Virus record (IMG/VR): IMGVR_UViG_3300032731_001083
Span: 1 to 20,630 of that record
Strand: one strand, 5' to 3'
DNA: 20,630 nucleotides
Source: a virus
This document shows positions 1 through 8,200 of this stretch, piece after piece; within the stretch, counting starts at the first letter, position 1, and every line of letters begins with the position of its first letter. The translations under genes were made by a program, and so were the position numbers. Below the pieces are notes generated by a model that worked only from the letters and a program-made list of their open reading frames with translations, was not told the DNA's origin and did not search any database.

Positions 1-332
1 ATGTTATACAGATGCTCATTGACCGGTATCAACTGCCCAGGAAGAAGGTGTTCATGCCTTAAAAGCCAGCACGCAGCATCGTGGAAACAGGCACCCCACA
101 TGTATTTTTTTAAATATTTTTGCCAAAGCCATTTGTTTGTAAGTTCTAAAACTCTGGCAACCATTTTGATAGGGCCGCTGGCACCGTCGTATGGAAACCC
201 GGATAAGACGCACATATTTCCGTTTGTGTCCAGGGTTATGTATTTTGTTACAATATTTTTCAACGGTCGGAGTGGCGTTGAAAAGTGTTCATCTTCTTTC
301 ACTACAAATTTAAAACCTGCTTGATATTTCAT
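1..332 (-). CDS. DUF1353-like phage protein (partial, C-terminus outside window)
   Basis: An open minus-strand frame starts with ATG at 332 and runs off the left edge after 110 codons. The visible protein has the motif FPYDGASGP at about residues 46-54 and GACFHDAACWLLRHE at about 80-94. This order, a DGAS motif followed by a buried HDA helix, is the hallmark of the DUF1353 family found in tailed phages; its biochemical role is not established. The start overlaps the stop of the upstream zinc-ribbon ORF as ATGA, which suggests translational coupling. The protein lacks a signal peptide. The family call rests on motif memory, not on a search. Confidence 0.75.
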   Translation of the reverse strand, partial: MKYQAGFKFVVKEDEHFSTPLRPLKNIVTKYITLDTNGNMCVLSGFPYDGASGPIKMVARVLELTNKWLWQKYLKKYMWGACFHDAACWLLRHEHLLPGQLIPVNEHLYN

Positions 333-427
333 TTTTTAGCCTTTTCCATTTTAGCACCGCACCAAAAGCAATAAGTAGCGCCAATATCAGAATACCATCC
401 GCATTCGGGGCACCATCGCCGTGACAT
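329..427 (-). CDS. 32-residue zinc-ribbon-like microprotein
   Basis: This short ORF encodes 32 residues with two CxxC knuckles, CPEC at residues 6-9 and CFWC at 20-23, separated by ten residues. That is the shape of a minimal zinc ribbon. The start ATG follows five bases after the stop codon of the lipoprotein gene, and its TGA stop overlaps the ATG of the next gene (ATGA), so it fits the operon exactly. The C-terminus is lysine-rich. The function is unknown; such ribbons can bind nucleic acid or only stabilise the fold. No strong Shine-Dalgarno sequence is visible, so translation may depend on coupling. Confidence 0.65.
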   Translation of the reverse strand: MSRRWCPECGWYSDIGATYCFWCGAKMEKAKK

Positions 428-432
428 TCATT

Positions 433-846
433 TTAAATTCCATGCTTTGGCTGATTGCTTAAATTACGCGCTTCGAGAAATACATAATTTCCGTTGTCGA
501 GAATATAGGTTTCAAGCCTGCCGTCAGCATTTACGATTGAAAATATTACAATCGTATCTGATACCGTTCCCGATTCGTCTATCGGAAAACCGATCGACCC
601 CTGTGTCCATTCCGCTGACTCATCCGGGTTAAAGAGTAGGCAGGCAATCACCGACATTCCGCCCAGCTCCTCAACACCGAAAACATCACAATCAAAGGCA
701 GGCCAATCCGCTTCCATAACATACGGATCAATCGGCGCCTCATTGCCATAACCCTTTGACTTTATTTCCGGAAGGGTTAGAACAGGAACGGATGCACACG
801 AAATCAAAAACGCTACAATCAAAAAAGAAAATAATAGCCCTTTCAT
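433..846 (-). CDS. phage-encoded lipoprotein of unknown function
   Basis: The 137-residue product begins MKGLLFSFLIVAFLIS followed by Cys, a short charged start, a hydrophobic core and a lipobox LIS-C at about residues 14-17. This predicts cleavage by signal peptidase II and lipidation, so the protein should sit on the inner or outer membrane facing the periplasm. The start is set at the ATG at 846, not the in-frame TTG at 852, because AGGAG lies eight bases before the ATG but only two before the TTG. The mature part is acidic with no motif I recognise. It lies two bases downstream of the head-tail joining gene. Phage lipoproteins can act as superinfection-exclusion factors or outer spanins, but at about 120 mature residues it does not look like a typical short Rz1 spanin. 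Confidence 0.75.
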   Translation of the reverse strand: MKGLLFSFLIVAFLISCASVPVLTLPEIKSKGYGNEAPIDPYVMEADWPAFDCDVFGVEELGGMSVIACLLFNPDESAEWTQGSIGFPIDESGTVSDTIVIFSIVNADGRLETYILDNGNYVFLEARNLSNQPKHGI

Positions 847-848
847 TT

Positions 849-1175
849 TCAATACTCCTTTGCCAAAATGTCTAAAACAACATTTCTTTCTTCAATGTTA
901 ATTATTGACACAATCTCAAAGGCCCGCGTCCCGTGGTAGATTTTCATGGTTGACAAAATTCCGGTTTGCCAATCGATTCTGATTCTATGTGTAGTTTGCA
1001 TTTCAAGTTGATCTGATTGTATCAACTCCCTTGCCGATACCGGCCAAATCGCTGCCCGGCATGTTAAAAAGGTTGTCTCCGTTTCGGTTAATCCGCCGAT
1101 GCCGTCCGCAACGGTCGTGGTCGTTTTGATCACGATTTGATGTCTAAGGTCGCTCCGGCGGATGATGGGTATCAT
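849..1175 (-). CDS. head-tail joining protein (stopper/adaptor, Phage_H_T_join-like)
   Basis: The 108-residue protein has the layout of the SPP1 gp16 / Phage_H_T_join family: an N-terminal LRHQIVIK strand, a GIGG turn, a central WPVSARELIQSD segment, THRIRIDW, and a C-terminal YEI-like strand (FEIVSIINIEERN) ending in a hydrophobic strand. Members form a ring that closes the portal channel after packaging and receives the tail. It directly follows the gp6-like connector, with the stop codon and the ATG adjacent, which is the usual order in HK97-like phages. The start at 1175 gives the family's normal length of 100-115 residues. Function is inferred from pattern and position. Confidence 0.8.
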   Translation of the reverse strand: MIPIIRRSDLRHQIVIKTTTTVADGIGGLTETETTFLTCRAAIWPVSARELIQSDQLEMQTTHRIRIDWQTGILSTMKIYHGTRAFEIVSIINIEERNVVLDILAKEY

Positions 1176-1973
1176 TTAAAATTCCCAAAGTTTAGACTTG
1201 ATCAAAAGATTTTCAACGGTCTTCAACGTGTTAATTGTCACACCTTGACCGATAATATTGGTTTCCCTCAGTTCGTACATATCCGTTATCATCAAAAAGA
1301 TTGCTTGTTTAATTATATACGGCACCGTCCGCCCAACGCATGTCCACGTGATATCGTTGTCAACCACAGTGCCATCAATCAGTGTGGGCCAGGTCGGTTC
1401 GGCTGTGTGTGATGTGCCCGATGTTTCATCCTCGGTACTGGACTGATAGACAAACCCGTTTCCGGTGGTCGGCACCACATAATCATCTTCTGAATATTCG
1501 GTTGACACGACATACAAGCTGCCCTGATACCAGCCGCACACGAATTGAACCTCAATCGGATTCGTAGGGTATAAAACAGCCGTCGGAAAAGACTTGTCAT
1601 AAGCGAGCACAGCGGCCCCAGGTTCGGCGTATGTGTCGACATCATACTCAGTATCGGCCCATGTCGTTTGATCCTCGTCAGTGTCCGTATATTTGATATG
1701 GGTCACGGATTGCAGTTGCCCATATGGGAGATAAAACCCGCCGGAGAGATACCGATTCGGATCACAGCCGGTCCAGCCGTCGAGATACAGGTTCCACGTT
1801 TGCCTGACCAGCCGGCGGAAAAGAATTTTTTCGGCCAATTCGGTAGCCGTCAGGATTTTGTTATTGATCAGAGCGTCATCGGTCGTGAAAGTAGACAAAA
1901 GATTCAAATGCGCCTTGGCTTCCACCAATGACACCGGATTCAACGCCGGTCCTGATATGGGGATGGTTTTCAT
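1176..1973 (-). CDS. head-tail connector (HK97 gp6-like) with an inserted domain
   Basis: The N-terminus (VSLVEAKAHLNL at 15-26, DDALINNKILTATELAEKIL at 32-51) and C-terminus (VPYIIKQAIFLMITDMYELRE at about 217-237) match the helical gp6-like connector family, which forms a ring under the portal. Family members are usually about 100-200 residues. This one has 265 because some 65 residues are inserted between CGW (146-148) and VPY (217). The insert contains GFVYQSS and EPTWPTLIDGTVVDNDITWTCVG, a module I associate with phage structural and adhesin proteins. The gene overlaps the small membrane protein upstream by four bases and abuts the joining protein downstream. Confidence 0.75.
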   Translation of the reverse strand: MKTIPISGPALNPVSLVEAKAHLNLLSTFTTDDALINNKILTATELAEKILFRRLVRQTWNLYLDGWTGCDPNRYLSGGFYLPYGQLQSVTHIKYTDTDEDQTTWADTEYDVDTYAEPGAAVLAYDKSFPTAVLYPTNPIEVQFVCGWYQGSLYVVSTEYSEDDYVVPTTGNGFVYQSSTEDETSGTSHTAEPTWPTLIDGTVVDNDITWTCVGRTVPYIIKQAIFLMITDMYELRETNIIGQGVTINTLKTVENLLIKSKLWEF

Positions 1974-2140
1974 TTAGGTATCCACTGACTTAGGCCCACG
2001 GACCCGATAAAAATTAGAAATAATATCCGCAGCCAGAAGATTGATTTTTTATTGACAGCAACATCGACTTTAAGCCCGTTGATTTGATCAACCTTTTTTT
2101 CAATCCTTAATAATATCTCGGTCAACGCCTCGTTCTCCAT
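1970..2140 (-). CDS. small single-pass membrane protein
   Basis: The 56-residue product has an amphipathic charged N-terminal half (MENEALTEILLRIEKKVDQI) resembling a short coiled coil. A hydrophobic C-terminal segment follows (FWLRILFLIFIGSVGL, about residues 35-50), and it ends in a short tail. AAGGA lies nine bases before the ATG. The stop overlaps the next gene's start as ATGA. Similar helix-plus-TM proteins occur in many phages near tail or lysis genes, some as holin-like proteins, but nothing here proves that role. The gene sits between an exported lectin-like protein and the connector genes. Confidence 0.7.
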   Translation of the reverse strand: MENEALTEILLRIEKKVDQINGLKVDVAVNKKSIFWLRILFLIFIGSVGLSQWIPK

Positions 2141-2152
2141 TGCATTTTTTCC

Positions 2153-3706
2153 TTATCTGCTCGTCAACCCTTCTTCAAGCAACCGTAAATATATTTGTTG
2201 CATCTCTGCTGCCGTTAAAGCACGTTGCCAAAACAGATCGCCGGCATCTTGCCCATTAAGATACGCGCTACCCTCTGCGCTGGCTCCAAGAGTCAGGGGG
2301 AAATATGTGTCATAAACCGTAGCCCCCGGAGCGCCACCGCCAAGATTTGAGGATGCCAAGGCAACTCCGTCTTTGTAAAATGTATAGGTCGGTCCGGTCT
2401 GGTCATAGACCCCACCAATTACCGCAAACGTAGCCATTGCACCATCTGTAAATGCTGCGGCATCGGTTACCTCCCCTTCTTCTGTAGCCCCATCACTTGA
2501 CACGGTTGCCTCTAATTTTCCAGTTGTTTTGACTGTAACACCGAGGGAAAAGATATCATTTGCATAATCCGTGTTACTCCATAAAACTTCATCGCCAGCA
2601 GGTTGACCATCATCCAGTTTAACTATTTTCATAAAACTATGAGATCCGGTCAGATTTCCGTCACCGATGGTTTTAAACACTTCCATCGTGACAATCCCAT
2701 TTGGATTAAATGTCGCGGCCTCTCCCGTCAGGTTGCGATTGCTTCCTGCGGGGTCGTCGTAGAGGTGGACTGCGGTTTCCCCAAGGGCGGTGACTTCTTC
2801 AAATATTACATCATCAATCCATCTATCCCCGCTAGTTTCTTCACCTGCATATATTGCAACTTTTACATTTATCTCTCGAGACGTAAAATAAAGCTCTACT
2901 TTTTGATATGATCCTGTCGTTATAGATCCCACCTTATGATCCAAATAGGAATCATCACTGGCTTTTCGAATACCGGCACGAATATCCGTGGTGCCAGTAG
3001 CGTATACCCAGAATGTTAATTTATATAACTTTCCGACCACTGTGGCAAAACTATCTGAGAGAATACCATCCCCATCGCTATTGATAGTAAATTTTCTCGC
3101 CCAAACACCACCATGTACATGCGTGTTATCTTGAATATTTACTGCTGGAGTAGTAAAATTAGCCCAGTTAGCGTCGGCTTCCATTGTGCCGTTTGGCGGT
3201 CCAATAGAAGCATTTAAAGCCTCCGCAGCATCAGCCTCGCCTATGTAGACCCACGCATAATCAGGGGTTACATCTCCGAGCCTAACACGATAAGGGAGAG
3301 CGCTGGCGCTTGAACCATAAAGAGCAGCTACGTCAATACCAGTAACAAGGAAGGCGGCTTCCCCATCTTTTGTAATAATGGCAAATGCCGTTGCTCCGGT
3401 CTCATCGTCGATTTCTTCCTGCTGGACAAAATCCGAACCGTCAGCATCCCATATCGGAAAGGAAGCATTCATAGAACTGACGAAAGCAAATTGATTGCCC
3501 GCGGTTAGTTGATGAAAATCGTTATCCTGCCGGGATCTATCTCTGATATCTTGCACTGTGGAGTGCAGGGGATTAATTGCAATAACTAATCCGGTGGGAT
3601 CAACCCCGGCCCTGGAGCTAAATGCTATGCCGTCCCAGGCATAGGCAACAACTGGATTGAAAAGAATTAAATATGTTAGAAGGTATACAAAAAATCGTTT
3701 CATCAT
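2153..3706 (-). CDS. exported lectin-like protein (CBM-like plus LamG/concanavalin-like domains)
   Basis: The 517-residue protein starts with a strong Sec signal peptide: MMKR, a hydrophobic core at about 5-19 and a VVAYA cleavage site near 23. Residues about 170-305 look like a jelly-roll carbohydrate-binding module; they include GGVWARKFTINSDGDGI, KLYKLTFWVYATG and a closing DRWIDDVIFEEV. Residues about 330-510 look like a LamG/concanavalin A-like lectin domain, with the characteristic ending DLFWQRALTAAEMQQIY. No catalytic motif is evident. An ATGA overlap couples it to the preceding exported protein. Lectin domains of this type often decorate virions or form adhesins; the signal peptide on such a protein inside a head operon is unexpected. 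Confidence 0.7.
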   Translation of the reverse strand: MMKRFFVYLLTYLILFNPVVAYAWDGIAFSSRAGVDPTGLVIAINPLHSTVQDIRDRSRQDNDFHQLTAGNQFAFVSSMNASFPIWDADGSDFVQQEEIDDETGATAFAIITKDGEAAFLVTGIDVAALYGSSASALPYRVRLGDVTPDYAWVYIGEADAAEALNASIGPPNGTMEADANWANFTTPAVNIQDNTHVHGGVWARKFTINSDGDGILSDSFATVVGKLYKLTFWVYATGTTDIRAGIRKASDDSYLDHKVGSITTGSYQKVELYFTSREINVKVAIYAGEETSGDRWIDDVIFEEVTALGETAVHLYDDPAGSNRNLTGEAATFNPNGIVTMEVFKTIGDGNLTGSHSFMKIVKLDDGQPAGDEVLWSNTDYANDIFSLGVTVKTTGKLEATVSSDGATEEGEVTDAAAFTDGAMATFAVIGGVYDQTGPTYTFYKDGVALASSNLGGGAPGATVYDTYFPLTLGASAEGSAYLNGQDAGDLFWQRALTAAEMQQIYLRLLEEGLTSR

Positions 3707-4620
3707 TTCACCGTAACCGCCATCGTAATTCCGATTGCATCCCCAGGATCGGCAAGCGAAGTGAGCTTTGCATGGATTTCGCCGGAACTATCGGCGTCGG
3801 CAAACGGGAAACCATCGACGATACGGATCTCTCTTGATATGCCCTCATCAACCGCGTGATCGCCAACAAGAGTCGTAACAACAACGGTGTCGCTATCCGT
3901 TATGGCCGCCAGGTTGACTGACTCAGCCGTACCCCCCATAAGCCGAATCCAGTCATACACAAGCAGTCCGGCGGACGAATCCAGATCGCCGCCAGTGCCG
4001 GCCGCCGACCATGTGCCGGTTTTGACTTCCGTGTATGTCAGACTGAAGTAAATCAGTTTGCCAATTCGGTCTTGCCCGAGTTTCGTATCCTTTGTAAAAA
4101 ACTCAAGGCGAAAGTTGACATTCATATCCGCGCCCGGATCGTTTACACCGTCAGCAAGATATATCCGGATCAAGGTTGACTGGACGTAGTTTCCAGGGAG
4201 TCCGGTTATGTCGAGTTCAACCGTTTCTGCCGCGTCGATATCGGGGAAATCATCGGATACGGTCGTGCCAACATCGGTCAATCGCGCCGTTAAATTCGCC
4301 GGAGTCAAGACAACGCCGGTCGCCGTGCCTGTTACGGCTTCGGAGTCAATCGCAAGCTCGACAACGCCCTCTGCGCTTGCTGTGGCTGTGGACACGCCCA
4401 GCGTCAAGGTGTCAGCATCGGCCCCGGGAAATATATCATTGACGCCGCCGGTGATCGGCGACGTAGTTACCACGTCGCCGAGTTTCAAGCCGGATCCGGT
4501 CCCGCCATTTTCAACTGCAAGCGGCAAATCAGGCGGTAAAACGGTTGGGGTGAACGCGCCAACGATCCCCGCGATCGATAAAACCGCCAGAATTAATATA
4601 AAAAATTGTGATCGTTTCAT
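3703..4620 (-). CDS. exported protein with a tail-fibre-type repeat
   Basis: The 305-residue product begins with a signal peptide (MKRSQFF, a hydrophobic stretch at 6-20, cleavage near VGA at 20-22). After VENGGTGSG (36-44) comes SAEGVVELAIDSEAV at 82-96 and VVLTPANLTARL at 103-114. This matches the short repeat typical of phage tail fibres, a G-V-V-E/Q-L-A...E-A...T-P-A-N-L pattern. The remainder (about 120-305) appears beta-rich and ends TMAVTVK. GAGG lies about six bases before the ATG. The gene is eight bases downstream of one exported protein and overlaps the next by four bases. It is probably a surface or fibre component; the cellular location after export is unknown. Confidence 0.65.
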   Translation of the reverse strand: MKRSQFFILILAVLSIAGIVGAFTPTVLPPDLPLAVENGGTGSGLKLGDVVTTSPITGGVNDIFPGADADTLTLGVSTATASAEGVVELAIDSEAVTGTATGVVLTPANLTARLTDVGTTVSDDFPDIDAAETVELDITGLPGNYVQSTLIRIYLADGVNDPGADMNVNFRLEFFTKDTKLGQDRIGKLIYFSLTYTEVKTGTWSAAGTGGDLDSSAGLLVYDWIRLMGGTAESVNLAAITDSDTVVVTTLVGDHAVDEGISREIRIVDGFPFADADSSGEIHAKLTSLADPGDAIGITMAVTVK

Positions 4621-4627
4621 AGCTGCC

Positions 4628-5146
4628 TCACTTAACGAAAGTCAAAACGATTGTCCAGGTTGCCGAAGCCGTAATCTGATCATCGACATCAAGGGTTAAT
4701 GTCCCGGTAATCACAGGGTAATATAGTTGATGCGTCCCGGCCCTGGTCAAGTACATATCCGGCAGACAGATTTTTGTCAGAGATGCATGGATTAAATTTA
4801 ACCCCTGGTATGCCGTGGAATTGTCAATTGATCCAAGCAAATCAAGTCCAGACGCATCATAAATAAGCACACTCGCCGCATCGGGCGATGTCCCGCCAAC
4901 CGTTTTGAACGCCTTGATTTCGACCAGTCGCAAACCCTTTATGAATGCCGTGTTTGCCGTATTGGTAACCGTGTTTGATATGGTTCCGGTTTCAGCAGCA
5001 GTTCCGCCCACACATACAAAAGTGAGTGTCCGCGTATGGGTATCGATCTCAAGCGGCGTTTGCGTGACTGTTCCGACCGCACCAAAAACCACCGCCGGAA
5101 AAAGTAAAAGCAATATTAATATTGAAGTGATAAATAATTTTTTCAT
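4628..5146 (-). CDS. exported small beta-sandwich protein, virion-accessory-like
   Basis: The start is placed at the ATG at 5146, giving 172 residues. It has AAGGG about nine bases upstream and yields a clean signal peptide (MKKLFITSILILLLLFPAVVFGA). The upstream in-frame ATG would add twelve residues read from the hairpin at 5163-5192. The mature part has SVLIYDASGLDLLG (about residues 91-104) and TLTLDVDDQITASATWTIVLTFVK at the C-terminus, a pattern I associate with phage head accessory proteins that normally lack a signal peptide. It lies between two other exported proteins. The exact family is not certain. Confidence 0.65.
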   Translation of the reverse strand: MKKLFITSILILLLLFPAVVFGAVGTVTQTPLEIDTHTRTLTFVCVGGTAAETGTISNTVTNTANTAFIKGLRLVEIKAFKTVGGTSPDAASVLIYDASGLDLLGSIDNSTAYQGLNLIHASLTKICLPDMYLTRAGTHQLYYPVITGTLTLDVDDQITASATWTIVLTFVK

Positions 5147-5162
5147 TTTTAGACCCTTTAAG

Positions 5163-5192
5163 AACGGAACCGGTTTCGGCACCGGTTCCGTT
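5163..5192 (-). terminator. perfect 12-bp hairpin between exported-protein genes (possible attenuator)
   Basis: A perfect inverted repeat, AACGGAACCGGT at 5163-5174 and ACCGGTTCCGTT at 5181-5192, has a six-base loop. On the minus-strand transcript it is followed by only a short T-containing run (CTTAAAG). It sits 11 bases after the stop of the 1149-residue gene and just before the ribosome-binding site of the next one. It could be a weak intrinsic terminator that lowers downstream expression, or an mRNA 3'-end stabiliser. The weak T run argues against full termination. Confidence 0.55.
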
Positions 5193-5202
5193 ATCTCAGT
5201 TT

Positions 5203-8200
5203 CTAGTTCGCCACCACCGAAGCGCTTTCCTCAAGCGGTCGCCAATAACAATGAATTCCGATTGCACCATCGTTTAGGTTTTCGCCTGATTCGGTGATCC
5301 CGATATCGTCATCCGCCATAATGACTTTTGACGGAGAAGACGCGGAGCTTGCCGACGTCGCGCTTGTCCAGACATCCCCGATTGACAGAGGGGCATTTCC
5401 GCCGGTAGCCGCGATCAATAAAACGGTGTTACCGTCAATACCACCAAGCGCGACCGTTCCGGCGTCGGAGGTAAGGGTTTCTGTAACTTCGCCGTAAGCC
5501 AGCACCTCGACCGTTCCGGTAACCGTGAAAAGCGCCGTGGTTCCAGCCGTACCTAACAGATCATAGAGTTTATAGGAATAATACCAGCCATCCTCCATCA
5601 TAGCATGGTCAGGAGCGTCCGTCATGTCGCTTTCAACGATCTTATTATCAAAAGCCATGCATGACCCAGGATCTAAGATCGCACCCGGCACCGTGGCGGA
5701 CAGGATGTTATTATGGATATATCCGGTCGATGCTCCTGAAAGCTGAACCGCGTGCTGACCAGCGTTCACGTTGTTTACGGTATTACCCTTAATCACCGTG
5801 TTTAAATTTGCAGCATCGCTATGAATCCCCGCGTCATCGTAATCACCCCAAATCCGGTTATTCTGAATCACCAGATTTGTTTGAGCGCCCGCCGTGGCAT
5901 TAATGAAGGCGTCACCATCGGTATCAAGATCATAGACAAAGTTATCCTCGATAACGATATCCTTCAAAGTCGTTGCCAGGTCGATACCGAGCACATGGCC
6001 CGCAGCGGTGCCAGTGAATTGACACCCTCGAACCACAAGCCCACTCGCGTCCGCATCGATCGTCACAACGTTGTCGGTAGTCGTGGAATAAAAATGAATG
6101 CCCTCGATCGTAACGTCCGCCGCAGTAACATTAATTTTTGACGCACCGGCAGTCATCGTAATCATGGGCATTTTCTCGCCCGTACCCAGGCCAACAATCG
6201 TTACCCCGGCCTCATCCAGTGTAGTCGTTGCCGCTGCCAGAGTTTCTTCATGATCCGGAGCAACAAAAACGATATCGCCCTTATCATCAGCGGTCAGATC
6301 GTAGCCCTGAACAATTAAAGCCTTGGCAAGCGCCCATGTTAATCCACTATAGCTTGTGTTTCCGCCCGCGTCGTCAACGTAATACACATTTCCGATACTA
6401 CGTCCGGAGGCCCGCATTCCCGCAAGCACCTGTTCAGACATTTGAGCCAGGTATTCCAGCCGCTCGACATTCGAGCCGTCGGCATCGGCCAATACAGACG
6501 TGGTTATCATCATCGCGGACCCGAGATCCGCCGTTCTAACGAGCATGATAATATCGCCCGTTGCCGCACCAGCGGAAGCAAGCGCCGCGTGAGTCAAGGC
6601 GCCCGTTGCCGTCACGTTTGCCGTCACGTCAACTATTTCACCTTCAGGAGCTGCTTTTCCCGCCGCTTGATCGAACAAGACGACCATTGACCAGTCACCT
6701 GCAAAATATCCAGTCGGATACTGACCAAGCGCGAGCGCCGTTGTGTGAGTCGTATCAATCACCGCAGCAGTTACCGGTACAATAATTTTGTCGCCGCCAA
6801 TGCCCTGAATAAATTCCAACCGCTCAAACACCGAGCCGTCGTCATTCGCAACCACCGAAGTCGTGGCCATAGTATTATCGGAATCATCGACACCGAGCAT
6901 ACCGGCAATACTATCATTGGTGTCCTGGATCGTGTTTCCGTCCGTGCCGATGATATCAACTAATGATTTGCTGCCATATAATTGAGTCCCTTGGCCAGCA
7001 GCCCCGCCCGCCACAAACGTAGCCAATGATCCGGCCAGCGGAGTTGTATCCAAAAGAGCGCTATCAATCGCCATGTCTTCACGACGTTTGATCATTATAA
7101 CGTCATCGGTGCCAGTTGTCGTAAAAGCCACCGCGACTGTGAACTGGCCAGTGCCCGTAACATATCCCGTAATATCTTGGCACTCACCTTCAGGGGCAAC
7201 GTTGCCACCCCCAGCGTCCCAGATAACGCAAGCCATCCAATTAGTTTTGAAATAATTGGTGCCATACCCTATCATGGCCGTATCAATAAACGTGGTTGTT
7301 CCACCGGTCGTAACAGTCGCTAAATAATACGGCCCCATGGCCGCAGTCAGTGTGTCAAGGTCTGTTTGGATTAGATCCAAATCGGAAAATACGCTATCGT
7401 CCTGATCGGTTCCCTCATCAGCCGTAAAAGCACCCAGCTTGTCAGAAAGCGCCTCAAGCGCATCGGTCGTGTTTACATAGCTCGTATTAACCGGAGGATC
7501 GTCTTTAGAAATCATATGAGCTATAACAGAATCCTGGACCACCGACGTTGGAGACGCGCCCGTTCCTGAAGCCACCTTAAGTAAAGTGTCCAGTTCATCC
7601 GCGTCAATCGCTGCGGTCATCGATGTTTGTACGGCTGTCAATGTGGTCGCGTTAAGCTGAGTCCAACCGGTGTCATGAACCGGGTATGGCGCTCCAGATT
7701 TGGCCGTTGTCGTTGTAGTCAGGTTTTCCCCGAGGTACATCGTGCCAAAAGTCGCACTTGTCGCTTCGGCATTGGTGAAAACCCGGTTACCATCAGCGAA
7801 ACCGGTCGCGTTCCCGGCAAACTCGATTGCAAATTCGCCGGAGGTCATTTGCACGACACGGTTATTTAGGATTTTACACCGAAGATCCGCGTCATTCGAC
7901 CAGATTGCCGCAACCGAAAATTCACCCTGGATATCGTTGTTAATGATCTGCAAACCATCGTTCGCGCCGTTTCCGGCCTCAATAAAATGTTCCGGCCCGA
8001 CCGCGGCGGTATGATAATACTCATTACCGATAATCCGCACGCCGTTTGCATCATCCTCAAGGTCAATGCCGTCAATGAAATCATAGGTACCGTCTGACGG
8101 TTCAGGAAATACAGAGTTTAGCAGTGTGAAATTATCGCCGGCATCCTCAACCGCAATTCCAAGAACTATGGCATGCACCCCGGCGATGAATTGAAAATTC

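Noticed and set aside
1-324. Plus-strand ORF of 107 residues at the left edge
   Set aside because: It is antisense to the DUF1353-like frame, which has recognisable motifs and operon overlap; the plus-strand product has no recognisable pattern.
4208-4699. Long plus-strand ORFs inside the exported-protein genes
   Set aside because: They are antisense shadows of genes with signal peptides and domain motifs; low-complexity Ser/Thr/Ala composition reflects the opposite strand.
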